A stretch of DNA of 64,000 bases, from positions 124,001-188,000 of the forward strand of contig JADJVB010000010.1 of assembly GCA_016710745.1 (NCBI GenBank), read 5' to 3'. Below the pieces are notes generated by a model that ran no database searches, was not told where the DNA came from, and saw only the letters and a list, made by a program, of their open reading frames with translations. Origin of the DNA: Chitinophagaceae bacterium (GTDB taxonomy: Bacteria; Bacteroidota; Bacteroidia; Chitinophagales; Chitinophagaceae). This document shows, one piece after another, positions 31,212 to 40,171 of this stretch; within the stretch, counting starts at the first letter, position 1, and each line of letters opens with the position of its first letter. Made by a program: the position numbers and the translations under genes.

Positions 31212-32310
31212 TAAAGTAAGACATGTATTGGGAATTTCAGGCGGTAAAGACAGTGCTGCCTTGGCTATATATTTACGAGATAAATATCCAGAGTTAGACA
31301 TAGAGTATTATACTTGTGATACTGGAAAAGAGTTAAGTGAAACATATGAACTTATAGATAAGCTGGAAAGTTATTTAGGTAAGAAAATCACTCGGCTTAT
31401 GGCTGCAGATCAAAGTAGCCAAGACCCCTTCGACCATTTCTACCATATTTATGGAGGTTACCTTCCTTCCTCTAACGCCCGGTGGTGTACCAAAAAATTA
31501 AAACTGGAGCCATTTGAAACTTTTGTAGGCAACGACCCAGTTGTATCCTATGTTGGTATACGTGGTGATGAAGAAAGAGAAGGATATATTTCTAAGAAAA
31601 GCAACATCCAGTCCATTTTCCCTTTTCGTAAAAATATTTGGAGTGAAGATGTAATAAGCAAGGCTTTAAAAAATGAAAACATTAAATCTCTTTCAGAAAT
31701 CTATAAATTTCAAGAAGGAGATAAAGCGAGTAGAGCTTTGGAAATCATTGAACAGCCAATCTCCTCTAAATTTACAATTCAGCAAAAATTAAATCTGCTG
31801 CTTGACAATGATACTAAAGCATTCAATGCAGTAATTTTTGAGTACTTGAACACGAGCAGCTATCCACTGGCCAATGAACAATCATTCCCACTTATTGAAA
31901 ATGACGAAATTTTAGTAAGAGAAGATATATTTAAAATCCTTAGGGAAAGTGGTGTGGGCGTACCAGAATACTATGAAAAGATAGAATTTGAAGTAGAAGG
32001 AAAAATTGGTGAATACGCAAGAAGCCGTTCTGGTTGCTATTTCTGTTTCTTTCAGCAAAAAATTGAATGGGTTTGGTTGTATGAGCAGCACCCCGATTTG
32101 TTTGAAAAAGCAATACAATACGAAAATGCAAAAGATGGATTTACTTGGAACCAAAATGAAAGCTTAGAAGAATTAAAACAGCCAGATCGAATTGCAACAA
32201 TTAAGAAAGAGTATGTTAACCGTAAAAAAATAGCAACTAAAACAGGGCTACTTTCAGATTCACTTTTGGATGATGCTGAAGAAGAAGGATGTGCAGCATG
32301 CTTTATTTAA
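31204..32310 (+). CDS. sspD: PAPS-reductase/ATP-pyrophosphatase-like sulfur-transfer protein, SspD/DndC-like
   Basis: 368 residues of the phosphoadenosine-phosphosulfate reductase fold. The PP-loop GISGGKDSAALA (residues 10-21) binds ATP, followed by CDTGKELSETYE. Conserved cysteines occur in ARWCTKKL (~95), GCYFCFFQ (~278 and 281) and GCAACFI (last residues), arranged as in DndC-type proteins that hold an Fe-S cluster and adenylate the DNA backbone phosphate for sulfur insertion. Preceded by DUF4007 and the P-loop ATPase, it completes an SspB-C-D order. The cysteine desulfurase SspA is not in the window; a housekeeping desulfurase could supply sulfur, as reported for related systems. Intact frame. 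Confidence 0.85.
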   Translation: MTNKVRHVLGISGGKDSAALAIYLRDKYPELDIEYYTCDTGKELSETYELIDKLESYLGKKITRLMAADQSSQDPFDHFYHIYGGYLPSSNARWCTKKLKLEPFETFVGNDPVVSYVGIRGDEEREGYISKKSNIQSIFPFRKNIWSEDVISKALKNENIKSLSEIYKFQEGDKASRALEIIEQPISSKFTIQQKLNLLLDNDTKAFNAVIFEYLNTSSYPLANEQSFPLIENDEILVREDIFKILRESGVGVPEYYEKIEFEVEGKIGEYARSRSGCYFCFFQQKIEWVWLYEQHPDLFEKAIQYENAKDGFTWNQNESLEELKQPDRIATIKKEYVNRKKIATKTGLLSDSLLDDAEEEGCAACFI

Positions 32311-32319
32311 AACAAACAA

Positions 32320-32727
32320 ATGGAAACAAAAGTATATTTATCAGGAGGAATGAACGAGGAAAATTGGCAAGCCAACCTAATTTCTAATGTTGGGAAAAAT
32401 GGATTTGCATTTTTTAATCCACGAGAACATAAACTAGAACATTCGAGAGAGTACACGATTTGGGATTTATACTATGTAAAGAATTGTGACTTTGTTTTTG
32501 CATATATGGAGCAAAATAACCCTTCAGGCTATGGGTTGACTCTAGAGATTGGGTACGCGTCTGCTATTGGTAAGCCGATAATCCTAGTGGATGAAAAATC
32601 AATTCATGATGCTAACTTTAAAAAATATTTTAAAATTGTAAGAGAAAGCTCTTCGATAGTTTTTGATAATTTAGAAGACGGGATTAAGTTTCTAAAAAAT
32701 ATTCGCAATGGTATTGTTACAATGTAA
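32320..32727 (+). CDS. Nucleoside 2-deoxyribosyltransferase-like protein in the defence operon
   Basis: 135 residues with the nucleoside deoxyribosyltransferase/flavodoxin-like fold: KVYLSGGMNEENW at the N-terminus, a central IWDLYYVKNCDFVFAYM and GYGLTLEIGYASAIGKPIILV, where the Glu of LEIGYA corresponds to the family's catalytic glutamate. Enzymes of this family move deoxyribose between bases or hydrolyse the N-glycosidic bond of (deoxy)nucleotides. It lies 9 bases after the PAPS-reductase-like gene and its 3' end overlaps the next gene by 20 bases, so it is part of the same operon. I infer a role in DNA/nucleotide modification or an anti-phage effector; it is not a standard Ssp component known to me. 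Confidence 0.8.
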   Translation: METKVYLSGGMNEENWQANLISNVGKNGFAFFNPREHKLEHSREYTIWDLYYVKNCDFVFAYMEQNNPSGYGLTLEIGYASAIGKPIILVDEKSIHDANFKKYFKIVRESSSIVFDNLEDGIKFLKNIRNGIVTM

Positions 32728-33301
32728 AAGTAATGCATTACTTGCTTTACAGGGAATAAATTGGCCAGCAATAATAGCTAGTTTTGGCACAGTGGTTGCA
32801 ATAATTTTTAATTTTAAATTATCAAAGAAAACCCTATATGAAAAACGGCTTGAAGAAAAAAGAGCTTTTATGAAAGCTCAATTAAATGAATTTTACGCCC
32901 CTCTAATATTATTAAGAGAGAAAAGCAATAAAATTTATGAAAAGTTCAGAGAAAAGTATGTTGCTAAAGACGAACATTTTTCCACTTTATCATATTTATT
33001 GAATGACTTCAAATTCGATGAAAATGACGAGTCTCTTTTAAGGGAAATAATTGCCATTGGCACTAAATGCGAAGAATTGATACATAATAATGCAGGTTTA
33101 ATAGATGATGAAAACTTGAGAGACATACTCATTCCAAGAGCTACAACTCACTTCTTAATGATAAGATTAGCTTTTGAAAAAAAAATAAAAGGTAGATCTG
33201 AAGAATTTAAAGATTTGACTTTCCCTAGAGAGTTGGATCAAAGATTGAAAAAAAGAAAACAAGAAATCCAAAATGAACTAGAAACCCTATTAAGACCTTA
33301 A
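32708..33301 (+). CDS. Single-pass membrane protein with coiled-coil tail, unknown function
   Basis: 197 residues, not recognised. One hydrophobic segment near the N-terminus (WPAIIASFGTVVAIIFNF) is followed by a highly charged, helical cytoplasmic part (KKTLYEKRLEEKRAFMKAQLNEFYAPLILLREK) and a Lys/Glu-rich C-terminal helix. Membrane anchors of this design occur in defence operons as effectors or tethers, but that is inference. The start overlaps the deoxyribosyltransferase-like gene by 20 bases. Its 3' end overlaps the convergent small gene at 33298 by 4 bases, so the two operons meet without a terminator. Confidence 0.7.
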   Translation: MVLLQCKSNALLALQGINWPAIIASFGTVVAIIFNFKLSKKTLYEKRLEEKRAFMKAQLNEFYAPLILLREKSNKIYEKFREKYVAKDEHFSTLSYLLNDFKFDENDESLLREIIAIGTKCEELIHNNAGLIDDENLRDILIPRATTHFLMIRLAFEKKIKGRSEEFKDLTFPRELDQRLKKRKQEIQNELETLLRP

Positions 33302-33489
33302 CTTATATTTTTAATTACTTTCTTCAAACCAATTATTGAAGATTCTAAATACATAAAGGCATTGCCTTTTTTGACAAACTTGACCTCCCCTGCATTTCTG
33401 TGATGTGCCAAATCACAATCACTTATTTTCAAAGCTACTTTTGCTTCTATGCTAGTTAGTAGTCCTCTATATGTTTTGTTTTTACCCAT
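33298..33489 (-). CDS. Small protein of the convergent defence operon
   Basis: 63 residues (MGKNKTYRGLLTSIEAKVAL...LKKVIKNIS), basic, no recognised family. Supported only by position: 17 bases after the preceding gene, on the same strand, filling the space exactly. Last gene of the helicase/SMC operon. Confidence 0.5.
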   Translation of the reverse strand: MGKNKTYRGLLTSIEAKVALKISDCDLAHHRNAGEVKFVKKGNAFMYLESSIIGLKKVIKNIS

Positions 33490-33506
33490 AAAGAAAGGAT
33501 TTATAT

Positions 33507-34001
33507 TTAAGCATCAAGTAAATCTAAAAAACAATTTTCATTTTGCTGAAAAAATGTCGGTTCTTCCTCTTGTTTTGAACGAATCAAATCAAACCCCCCA
33601 TTTGCGTATTCTTCTATAATTGCTCGTATCTCAGTTATTTTATCTTCTACCTCATTATCTTCAAGATTTTCTAATTCATTTAAATCTATTCCAGACTTTG
33701 CTATAATTCCCATTATCAAATAGTCAGCAATTTCTGAGGGTTGCCAATTTCTTATTTCATTGAATTTTGTTTTTTAGTTCCTTTTGCAATTGGCAATCTA
33801 TAATCCTTCTTTAGACCTAAAAAGGGTGGCGTACATATACATTTCATAACGGTAAGAAAAATATTTACCCTGCTTCCATCTATCTTCTTCAGATGCTCTA
33901 CCCATACCTGCGCCTTGCTCAATTGTATAATCCAGTATCATTTGGTAGTGCTGTTCATCATACTCAGGAGATCTATCTTTAATTCTTTTTAAAAGTTCCA
34001 T
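33507..34001 (-). CDS. Helical protein between the SMC-like ATPase and the small gene, frameshifted
   Basis: About 165 residues after repair, not recognised. It begins MELLKRIKDRSPEYDEQHYQ and continues through YRYEMYMYATLFGLKKDYRLPIAKG to NFNEIRNWQPSEIADYLIMG and an acidic C-terminus (LENLEDNEVEDKITEIRAII...). Two single-base changes are needed: in the A5 run near 33823 and in the T-rich run near 33770. The start is 1 base after the SMC-like stop, so it is translated with it. The pairing suggests an accessory subunit of the SMC-like protein; this is inferred from position only. Confidence 0.6.
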
Positions 34002-34002
34002 A

Positions 34003-36192
34003 TCAGTTTAATGGTTTAATGATTGTAGATAAGCTATTTCTGTTGGTCCTGTCATTCTCAGGAATAGAAGGTGTAATCAAATAAACCTTACCAAGCTTTA
34101 TCTCGGAATTCGTTAAAAGCTCTTTGCGAAGTTTTTCATTTCGATAAAACTCCTTACTCATAATAATACTTTGCTTGTACACGTTACTTACCGTTTTGCA
34201 GAAACCAATGGTATAATCTTCTCCAAAAACCGACATAGGGGCATCAGTAATCAATGTATAAAGTTCTGTATCCCTCGAGCCCTGCCTTGCCGAAATGATT
34301 GCCATAATTGTTGCAAGCTTAATCAAAATAATATTACCAGTATTTAATTGTAACAAAACATTTCCTTCTTGATCAACTAACTCTGGCATATAATGTTTTC
34401 CATTACTTAGTTCCTTTAATTTTATAACACCTCTTACTGAAAGGTTTCCTTGTATCATTTCCAAATAATGTTTATTGGCCTCTTCTTCTAACATTTTTAC
34501 CAATGTATTGAAAACTCGCTTCCTAGTAGAATGAGCTACTTGATGAAACTCAAGTAAAACTTTCACCTTTTCATTCAAATAAGATGGCATTTCACCTACA
34601 ACTAAATCACTAAGTTTTTTATTAATACTTTCAAGATTATCTCTTTTTTTATTAATTAAGTGCTCCAGGTTATTTACATCTGTAAGTGAGCGCCTTGCAA
34701 GATCATTTTGAATGGAATACTCATTCAACAAACCTGTTGCATCGGCAACATTTAATGATGTGTCAGCAATTAAAGCATTTATCTCTTCTTCAACTTTCTT
34801 TAAATCCTCTGCCAAAGTTTTACGCTTTTTTGATAGTTTTTGCAGATTTTCAAAAGTATTAGCAACATCTTCATCAATCCGGCTTATGATATGACTCATC
34901 CCTAAACCGTTTTGGTATAATTTTTTAAAATCAGGGCTAAAGTTTTGCAATGGTTGATCTTCTTCATTTAATGACTTCAGTTTCAACTTTGAGCGGTCTA
35001 ATAATTCTTTAATTTTTTTCCACGCTTCAGAATCCTTTGGTGCCTCCCTATCACAAACTAAACAACGTTGAGCATCCAACATGGTTTGTACATGTATTGG
35101 CTCAGGCACATCTATCGGCAGTCTTGTTTGCATTTCCTTAATTATTTCATTTTCTGCATTAATTTTTGCAATGCGTGCTTCGTCCTTTTTTAATTTCTTT
35201 TTTTCAAAATCGTCATAAAGTTTTTCATATTCTTTTAAAAGGCCCTCTGTACCTTTTAAAACCCATTTATTTGTGAACATTCTTTTATGGAGATTTACCT
35301 GCTCAGTATTAAACTCAAATTGCACTTGGTTTAAGTTTTTTTCAATTGCTTTTCTTCTTTCTTCTAGTTCTCGTATTTTTGTTGCTTCAGCCTGCTTATT
35401 TAGTAGCATTTCCGATCTCTCCTCGGCCTTTGCTAGGTTATCCTTAATTTGCAGTTCTTGTAACTCGAAATTTTTAATTTGCTTTAATATTTCCTGGCGT
35501 TCAAGTTCCAAACTTTCGCTTGCACCTCGATCTCTACTTAGGTCTCTTTGTTTACGGTTCAATTCTTTATTAGATGATTCTTTCAATGAATCAGCAACCT
35601 CAATAATGTTATCAAACCGTGTAATGTTAGAAAGTACATTAATTGCCTGGGTTAAGGTTGTCTCTTTGTTGAAGTCAATGATCGACTCAACTTGTTCACC
35701 TTGAAACCACATATATGGCTTAATATTATCAGGCAGTATTGATTTCTTAATTGTGTCAATTTTTACAGGATCTGTTACCACCCTAGCATTAAGAATAGAC
35801 ATTTCTTTATGGCTTACAATTTCCTCACTTTCGACATCTTCCATAATATCGTCGCCAACTTTTCGCACGTTATAGCGCCTTTCGAGAATATAGATACTAT
35901 CTTTTTCTACATTTTGAAAAGTAAGAACAACTGATGCAGTAATTTGACCCTGGTCCTTTTCAGCTATCGATTTATCCGATACGATTAATCTTTTTAATTG
36001 TGAAGTACTTCTAAATGCTTTAAGTGAAGTGTTAAAACACTGGTCATACATTACCCAATAAAAAGCATCAAATAATTTAGACTTCCCATAACCATTATCA
36101 CCAATAATAACATTAATGCCTTCCTTAAAATCAAATCGATTAGGTCCGGCATAGCACATAAAATTATTTAACTCGATACTTGTGAGAATCAT
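34003..36192 (-). CDS. SMC/Rad50-like ATPase with zinc hook (DndD-like)
   Basis: 729 residues, intact. The N-terminal half-domain LTSIELNNFMCYAGPNRFDF with Walker A GDNGYGKSKL (~32-41) and the C-terminal half-domain with ITDAPMSVFGEDYTIGF bracket a long coiled coil (KELNRKQRDLSRDRG..., KKRDNLESINKKL). Mid-coil, RCLVCDREAPKD (~375) is a CxxC zinc hook as in Rad50. Proteins of this type act in DNA processing; DndD of the Dnd phosphorothioation pathway and several anti-phage ATPases share this design. Overlapping upstream and adjacent downstream genes place it in one operon with an SF2 helicase, so a DNA-sensing or restriction module is inferred. Confidence 0.85.
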   Translation of the reverse strand: MILTSIELNNFMCYAGPNRFDFKEGINVIIGDNGYGKSKLFDAFYWVMYDQCFNTSLKAFRSTSQLKRLIVSDKSIAEKDQGQITASVVLTFQNVEKDSIYILERRYNVRKVGDDIMEDVESEEIVSHKEMSILNARVVTDPVKIDTIKKSILPDNIKPYMWFQGEQVESIIDFNKETTLTQAINVLSNITRFDNIIEVADSLKESSNKELNRKQRDLSRDRGASESLELERQEILKQIKNFELQELQIKDNLAKAEERSEMLLNKQAEATKIRELEERRKAIEKNLNQVQFEFNTEQVNLHKRMFTNKWVLKGTEGLLKEYEKLYDDFEKKKLKKDEARIAKINAENEIIKEMQTRLPIDVPEPIHVQTMLDAQRCLVCDREAPKDSEAWKKIKELLDRSKLKLKSLNEEDQPLQNFSPDFKKLYQNGLGMSHIISRIDEDVANTFENLQKLSKKRKTLAEDLKKVEEEINALIADTSLNVADATGLLNEYSIQNDLARRSLTDVNNLEHLINKKRDNLESINKKLSDLVVGEMPSYLNEKVKVLLEFHQVAHSTRKRVFNTLVKMLEEEANKHYLEMIQGNLSVRGVIKLKELSNGKHYMPELVDQEGNVLLQLNTGNIILIKLATIMAIISARQGSRDTELYTLITDAPMSVFGEDYTIGFCKTVSNVYKQSIIMSKEFYRNEKLRKELLTNSEIKLGKVYLITPSIPENDRTNRNSLSTIIKPLN

Positions 36193-36407
36193 TATTGTTG
36201 ATTTAAAAGTTGGTTTATTTTCTTTTCGGTTATATTATCACTTTCATTTGAAACTTCTCCTTCAATGGCAAGTTCAATTACAGTAAAGAGTTTATTTCCA
36301 GGTTTACTACCCCATTTAAATTTATCAACCTCTCCTTTCTTTAAATAGGCATTATCAATAAAAAGATCGTCCGCAAGAAAGGCTTTTAAAATTTCTTCTT
36401 TTGTCAT
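36192..36407 (-). CDS. Small protein coupling helicase and SMC-like genes
   Basis: 71 residues (MTKEEILKAFLADDLFIDNAYLK...), acidic, unrecognised. Its start overlaps the helicase stop by 4 bases and its end overlaps the SMC-like start by 1 base, so it is almost certainly a real translated gene. FKWGSKPGNKLFTVIELAI suggests a small globular domain. Confidence 0.65.
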   Translation of the reverse strand: MTKEEILKAFLADDLFIDNAYLKKGEVDKFKWGSKPGNKLFTVIELAIEGEVSNESDNITEKKINQLLNQQ

Positions 36408-38633
36408 GGGTTATTTAGTTTATTTTGGATAGTGTAAATATTTAAATCGTAATGCAAACAAACTTCTTCAAATATCTTTTCTGTTTCAAAAGGGTTTATT
36501 GATAAAGACGCAAAGTACATTACTCTTTCAAGTTCTTTTTCCACTAATTTTCTTTCTAAATTGAACGTGTCTGAATCAGTTGATGAAGTTGTTAAATCAG
36601 GTATTACAACAAGATCATGTATGATTGCCAAATTCTTGTCTTTGTGTTTCCTTAAGATTCTTCCTCTTCGTTGGATAAACTGTCTTGATTACCTGTACTT
36701 GAACAGAAAATAGCATGCTCAGCCCTTGGAATATCTACACCTTCATCCAAACATTTCATAGACGCTATAACTTGGATTCTCCCTTCCTTGAATTGGTCCA
36801 ACACTTCATTCCGGTCCGGCATCCCACTAATAAATTGATTTACCATTATTGAATCATCAATTTTACCAATTTCTCTTGTGTATTGATTGATAATTCGAAC
36901 ATTTTCTTCTGTTTCAGATTCGTCATCAACAATTTCTACTGTATTGCCCTCAGGTACATATATAAAGGTATAACGTAAATGTTGGTCTTTATTAAACCTT
37001 TCCTTAAGTATTTTCTTAGTAATATCAAGCTTGTTTTCAGCTTTATGTATAATTCTTTTCTTTTTAAGAGAAGCTTTTCAACAATATCGTTTGAGTCAAG
37101 AGAACCAGATTCCTTATTAAAAAACTTTGCTAAAGTTTTTGATATTTCAATGTATTGCTTTAATTCTTCTCCCGTTAAATTTACTATGTGCGGAAAATAA
37201 TAGTATTTACAAAGAATACCTTCTTCGATAGCTTTTTCCATTGTAAACGAATAAGTGTATGGTTCCTTGTCATTAAAGAAATTTTCCATAGCAACACTTC
37301 CTTCTGGATCATATATTCGTTTCGGTGTAGCGGACAAACCTATTCTTTTTTGAAATGGAATTAAAGAAAGTTTGGCCAAGACATTTGGGGATCCAAGGTT
37401 ATGAGCTTCATCAGCAATAAAAATTGTGTCTAAAGGAAACTCCTTTATATATTTAAAAAGCCGTTCCTTAACAAAGGATGCATAGGTTGTTATTACAATA
37501 AAAGATATATTTATTCTTTTTGCAGTTGAAAGAGTTGTAGCTAAATCACTTTCCCACTCATTTTTAGAAGACACTTTAATAATATCTCTAAAGTTGAATT
37601 TCCCTGCTTCTTCTTCCCATTGATTTACTAAAGTAATTGTTGGAACTAATATTAATGCATGATATACGATAGGTAAAGATTTTTTGCATTCTTGTAAAAG
37701 GCAATTTAGAGAAGTTATTGTTTTTCCAGTTCCGGTTGCCATTGCAAATACGCCTTGAAAATTATTTTTATGCCAATTTTGATACGCTTCATTTTGATAT
37801 TCTCTTGGTCCTTCAGGAAATGGAAATTTTGGGGTAGACTCTATCTCTTCTATGGTAGCAGCAGCTTTTATCAAAGCTTTTTTTACTCGTTTATTATTTA
37901 AAACGGTACTTCTTTTTTTAATTAGTTGTGCTTCCTGAATAAGTAGTTCATTTATCGATTTATCGCCAAACTCTTTCTTTATAGCTACTTCAATTTGATT
38001 AATAGATAAATATTCTACATGATTTGCCTTTTCTGAAAAAATCTCTTCAAATTCATTTCGAATTCCTGTAACAAATTTTGTTGACCTGTTATTTTCCCAC
38101 CCAAGAAAAGCATCTAATCTTTCTAAATTTTCTAATAGGCCATAGGCAGTGAAATTGCAAGAGGCAGAAAAACCCACATAGTCATTATCATCATAAAATA
38201 TCCCATTTTTATAATGAGAAATTCCTTGGCCAGTTTTCGGACGAATTATTTTAATCTGAATTTTGCCATTGGCAATTAACCATGCAATGCATTCAAAAAA
38301 ATGCTTTCCATACTCATCTAAGGCCGAGCGTAAATTTTTAATATCGCTTATATCAAATAATGTTTCAGGAATGCCGCCACTGTCTGCTAAATGAATAGCA
38401 TCTTTATCGGCTTGTGACAAAATGTTATTTACAATCATCCTCATTTTGCCACCATTATGAATAAAAGTCGCAAACCCAAGTGACAATACATTTATTGCTG
38501 CAGAACTGAAATACCCAAGGAGTAAGTCAAAGTTTTTGCTATTACAAAGACCATTCAAATAAAATTCCAGTGGCTCATTGTCTGTTCCGGTTCTATATGA
38601 CCTATCATCTGACCAGTTAACTTGTTTAAGCAT
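36404..38633 (-). CDS. PLD-domain SF2 DEAD/DEAH helicase of the defence island, frameshifted
   Basis: About 743 residues after repair. The N-terminal ~220 residues look like a phospholipase-D-like domain (LLLGYFSSAAINVLSLG, ISHYKNGIFYDDNDYVGFSA), followed by a superfamily 2 helicase: Walker A MATGTGKTI (~298), DEAH in FIADEAHNLG (~406), motif III GLSATPKR (~431), and in the second RecA domain RQFIQRRGRILR (motif VI, ~656). Two indels split it: in the A/T-rich run near 37060 and one missing A near 36684. The repaired reading is continuous from LLKRKRIIHKAENKL to NLAIIHDLVVIPD. The PLD-helicase design occurs in restriction and phosphorothioation-linked systems. Promoter-proximal gene of the minus-strand operon. 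Confidence 0.82.
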
Positions 38634-38748
38634 AATCTTTAATGTGACGACAAGTTAATATATTATAAATTAATATCAGTAGTTTTTTCGCTGCCCTAAG
38701 TATTCATGTTGCCAACGTTCGATTTTTTTTCTCACATCCTTTTAGTTT

Positions 38749-38878
38749 GAGACACCGACCGGGAGAGGCACGACAGCAACCAAGAGACGAAGACCTTACT
38801 TAAACCGCAGCTATTTCACCCTGGTCGGTGTCTCCACCGACCGGAACGAAATGTTCGGTGAAGACAGCAACCAAGGGG
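38749..38878. repeat. REP-like elements at the right edge of the island
   Basis: A partial unit (38749-38785, GAGACACCGACC...GACAGCAACC) and a full one (38818-38878) with GGTCGGTGTCTCCACCGACC, GGAACGAAATG and the second arm TTCGGTGAAGACAGCAACC. These are the first REP units after the island. Confidence 0.75.
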
Positions 38879-39060
38879 AAAATTCCGAAGACAATGACAC
38901 ATTAAACCCGATGGCCAATGTGCGTAATTATGGCGCCGGTACCGAGGCCGCCCATCTTAACACGCTGGATGATGACGATGAAGAAGTTAAAAAAGAAGCC
39001 GATCTGCCTACCGACGACAGTCAGTTGCCCAAAGAAGCTGCTGACGATGAAAAAGCCTGA
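38851..39060 (+). CDS. Small acidic protein, start possibly inside a REP element
   Basis: Up to 69 residues, very acidic (LDDDDEEVKKEADLPTDDSQ), no recognised family. The longest frame starts at the ATG of the REP arm GAAATGTTCGG; an internal ATG at 38911 (MANVRNYGAGTEAAHLN) gives a 49-residue protein and looks more natural. Probably an intrinsically disordered cytosolic protein; low certainty. Confidence 0.45.
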   Translation: MFGEDSNQGENSEDNDTLNPMANVRNYGAGTEAAHLNTLDDDDEEVKKEADLPTDDSQLPKEAADDEKA

Positions 39061-39250
39061 ACAACACCACTACGGCGTGAAATACTGAACTAAAATGACC
39101 CTGCATCGCATCTTTAAAACATTTTTTCTTTACCCTTATGTACAAAAAATTGGCTGAAATTTCAGCCAATCTTTTTTTAAGCCTGTTACCAATCTGTGGT
39201 CAATAACAGGCCACTTAATCTGCACTGATATTTATGGAGTTATTGTGCAC

Positions 39251-39697
39251 TTATTTTCGCCACAATGGTTTTTTACCCGCAGGCTTTATAGAACCTTTTC
39301 CGGTGGAAGAAAGCTTTATGCCGCTTTGCGGATTGCCTTTCGCCATGGCTTTTTCAGCAGCATGCTTATCAAACGCACGAATGGGATCGGTAACACTGCC
39401 CGGCTCATTGGCTTCGCCACCTGGCATGGCAACCTCCGGGGCATTGGTTGTAGTTACATTTGCTGTTTTGCCAGCACATCATCCCATTGCCCGGCCGCTA
39501 CAGTGCCTGCCGCCGGTGCTTTGGGGACTGTAGTTTTTTTGGACAGTGGTTTTTTTGAAACCGTTTTTAGGCGCTGCCTTTTTAACTGTTGCTTTTTTTG
39601 GTGCCGCTTTTTTTGCAACTGCTTTTTTAGGGGCCGTTTTTTTCACTGCAGCTTTACCGGCAGTAACTTTTTTTGCTGTTTTGGCTTTTTTTGTCAT
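39251..39697 (-). CDS. Histone H1-like Lys/Ala-rich protein, frameshifted
   Basis: About 147 residues after repair. The N-terminal half is a Lys/Ala/Pro repeat (MTKKAKTAKKVTAGKAAVKK, APKKAVAKKAAPKKATVKK), like the C-terminal tails of histone H1 and bacterial H1 homologues. The C-terminal part reads GQWDDVLAKQANVTTTNAPE, then DPIRAFDKHAAEKAMAKGNP and ends KKPLWRK. Two single-base changes are needed, at the T-run near 39534-39540 and around 39463. The same C-terminal module (DP...FDK...KKPLWRK) ends the protein at 59150-59635, so the reading is not chance. Probable nucleoid-associated DNA-binding protein. Confidence 0.72.
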
Positions 39698-39851
39698 AAT
39701 ATTTTTTTTAACTAGCGGAGAAGTATGTCCGTTTAAACTAGTATAACCAAAACTGTGCCAGTACAAAGAAACCGGGTATTGGGATGGCCAGCAACGAACG
39801 GTATTAATGATGTTGCCTAACTACTTCACTAACAAGATCCCACCTGGTTTC

Positions 39852-39955
39852 ACCCTGGTCGGTGACCCCACCAACCGGAACGATACGCCCCATCCAAACA
39901 GCAACCGGGGACCCTTCACCCTGGTCGGTGTCTTCACCGACCGGAACGAAATGAC
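39852..39955. repeat. Two REP-like elements in tandem
   Basis: Both start CACCCTGGTCGGTG. The first (39852-39909) has loop ACCC and a diverged right arm; the second (39917-39955) has the hairpin GGTCGGTGTCTTCACCGACC and GGAACGAAATG. Confidence 0.75.
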
Positions 39956-40000
39956 TAATATTACCTGACAAACAGCGTCATGCTGTTATTAACTAAGATT

Positions 40001-40150
40001 GGTCGGTGAAGACACCGACGAAGGGCGGAACACAAATCAGAAAATCTTTTCCCCTGGTCGGTGGGGACACCGACCCCGGAGAAATGATGGTCGGTGGAGA
40101 CACCGACCATGGGTTGAGAAGATTGGTCGGTGTCTCCACCGACCAAGGGG
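40001..40150. repeat. Cluster of four REP-like hairpins
   Basis: Hairpins at 40001-40019, 40056-40075, 40089-40108 and 40125-40144 in both orientations (loops AAGA, GGGA, GAGA and TCTC). They lie directly 3' of the minus-strand gene at 40172 and could end its transcription. Confidence 0.8.
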
Positions 40151-40171
40151 CGGCCGTTGTTTTAACCCTAC

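Larger units (their letters stand above)
39698..40171. other. Intergenic region with dense REP elements
   Basis: No gene found. Most of 39852-40150 is REP units (annotated separately); the rest is the H1-like promoter region. Confidence 0.5.
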
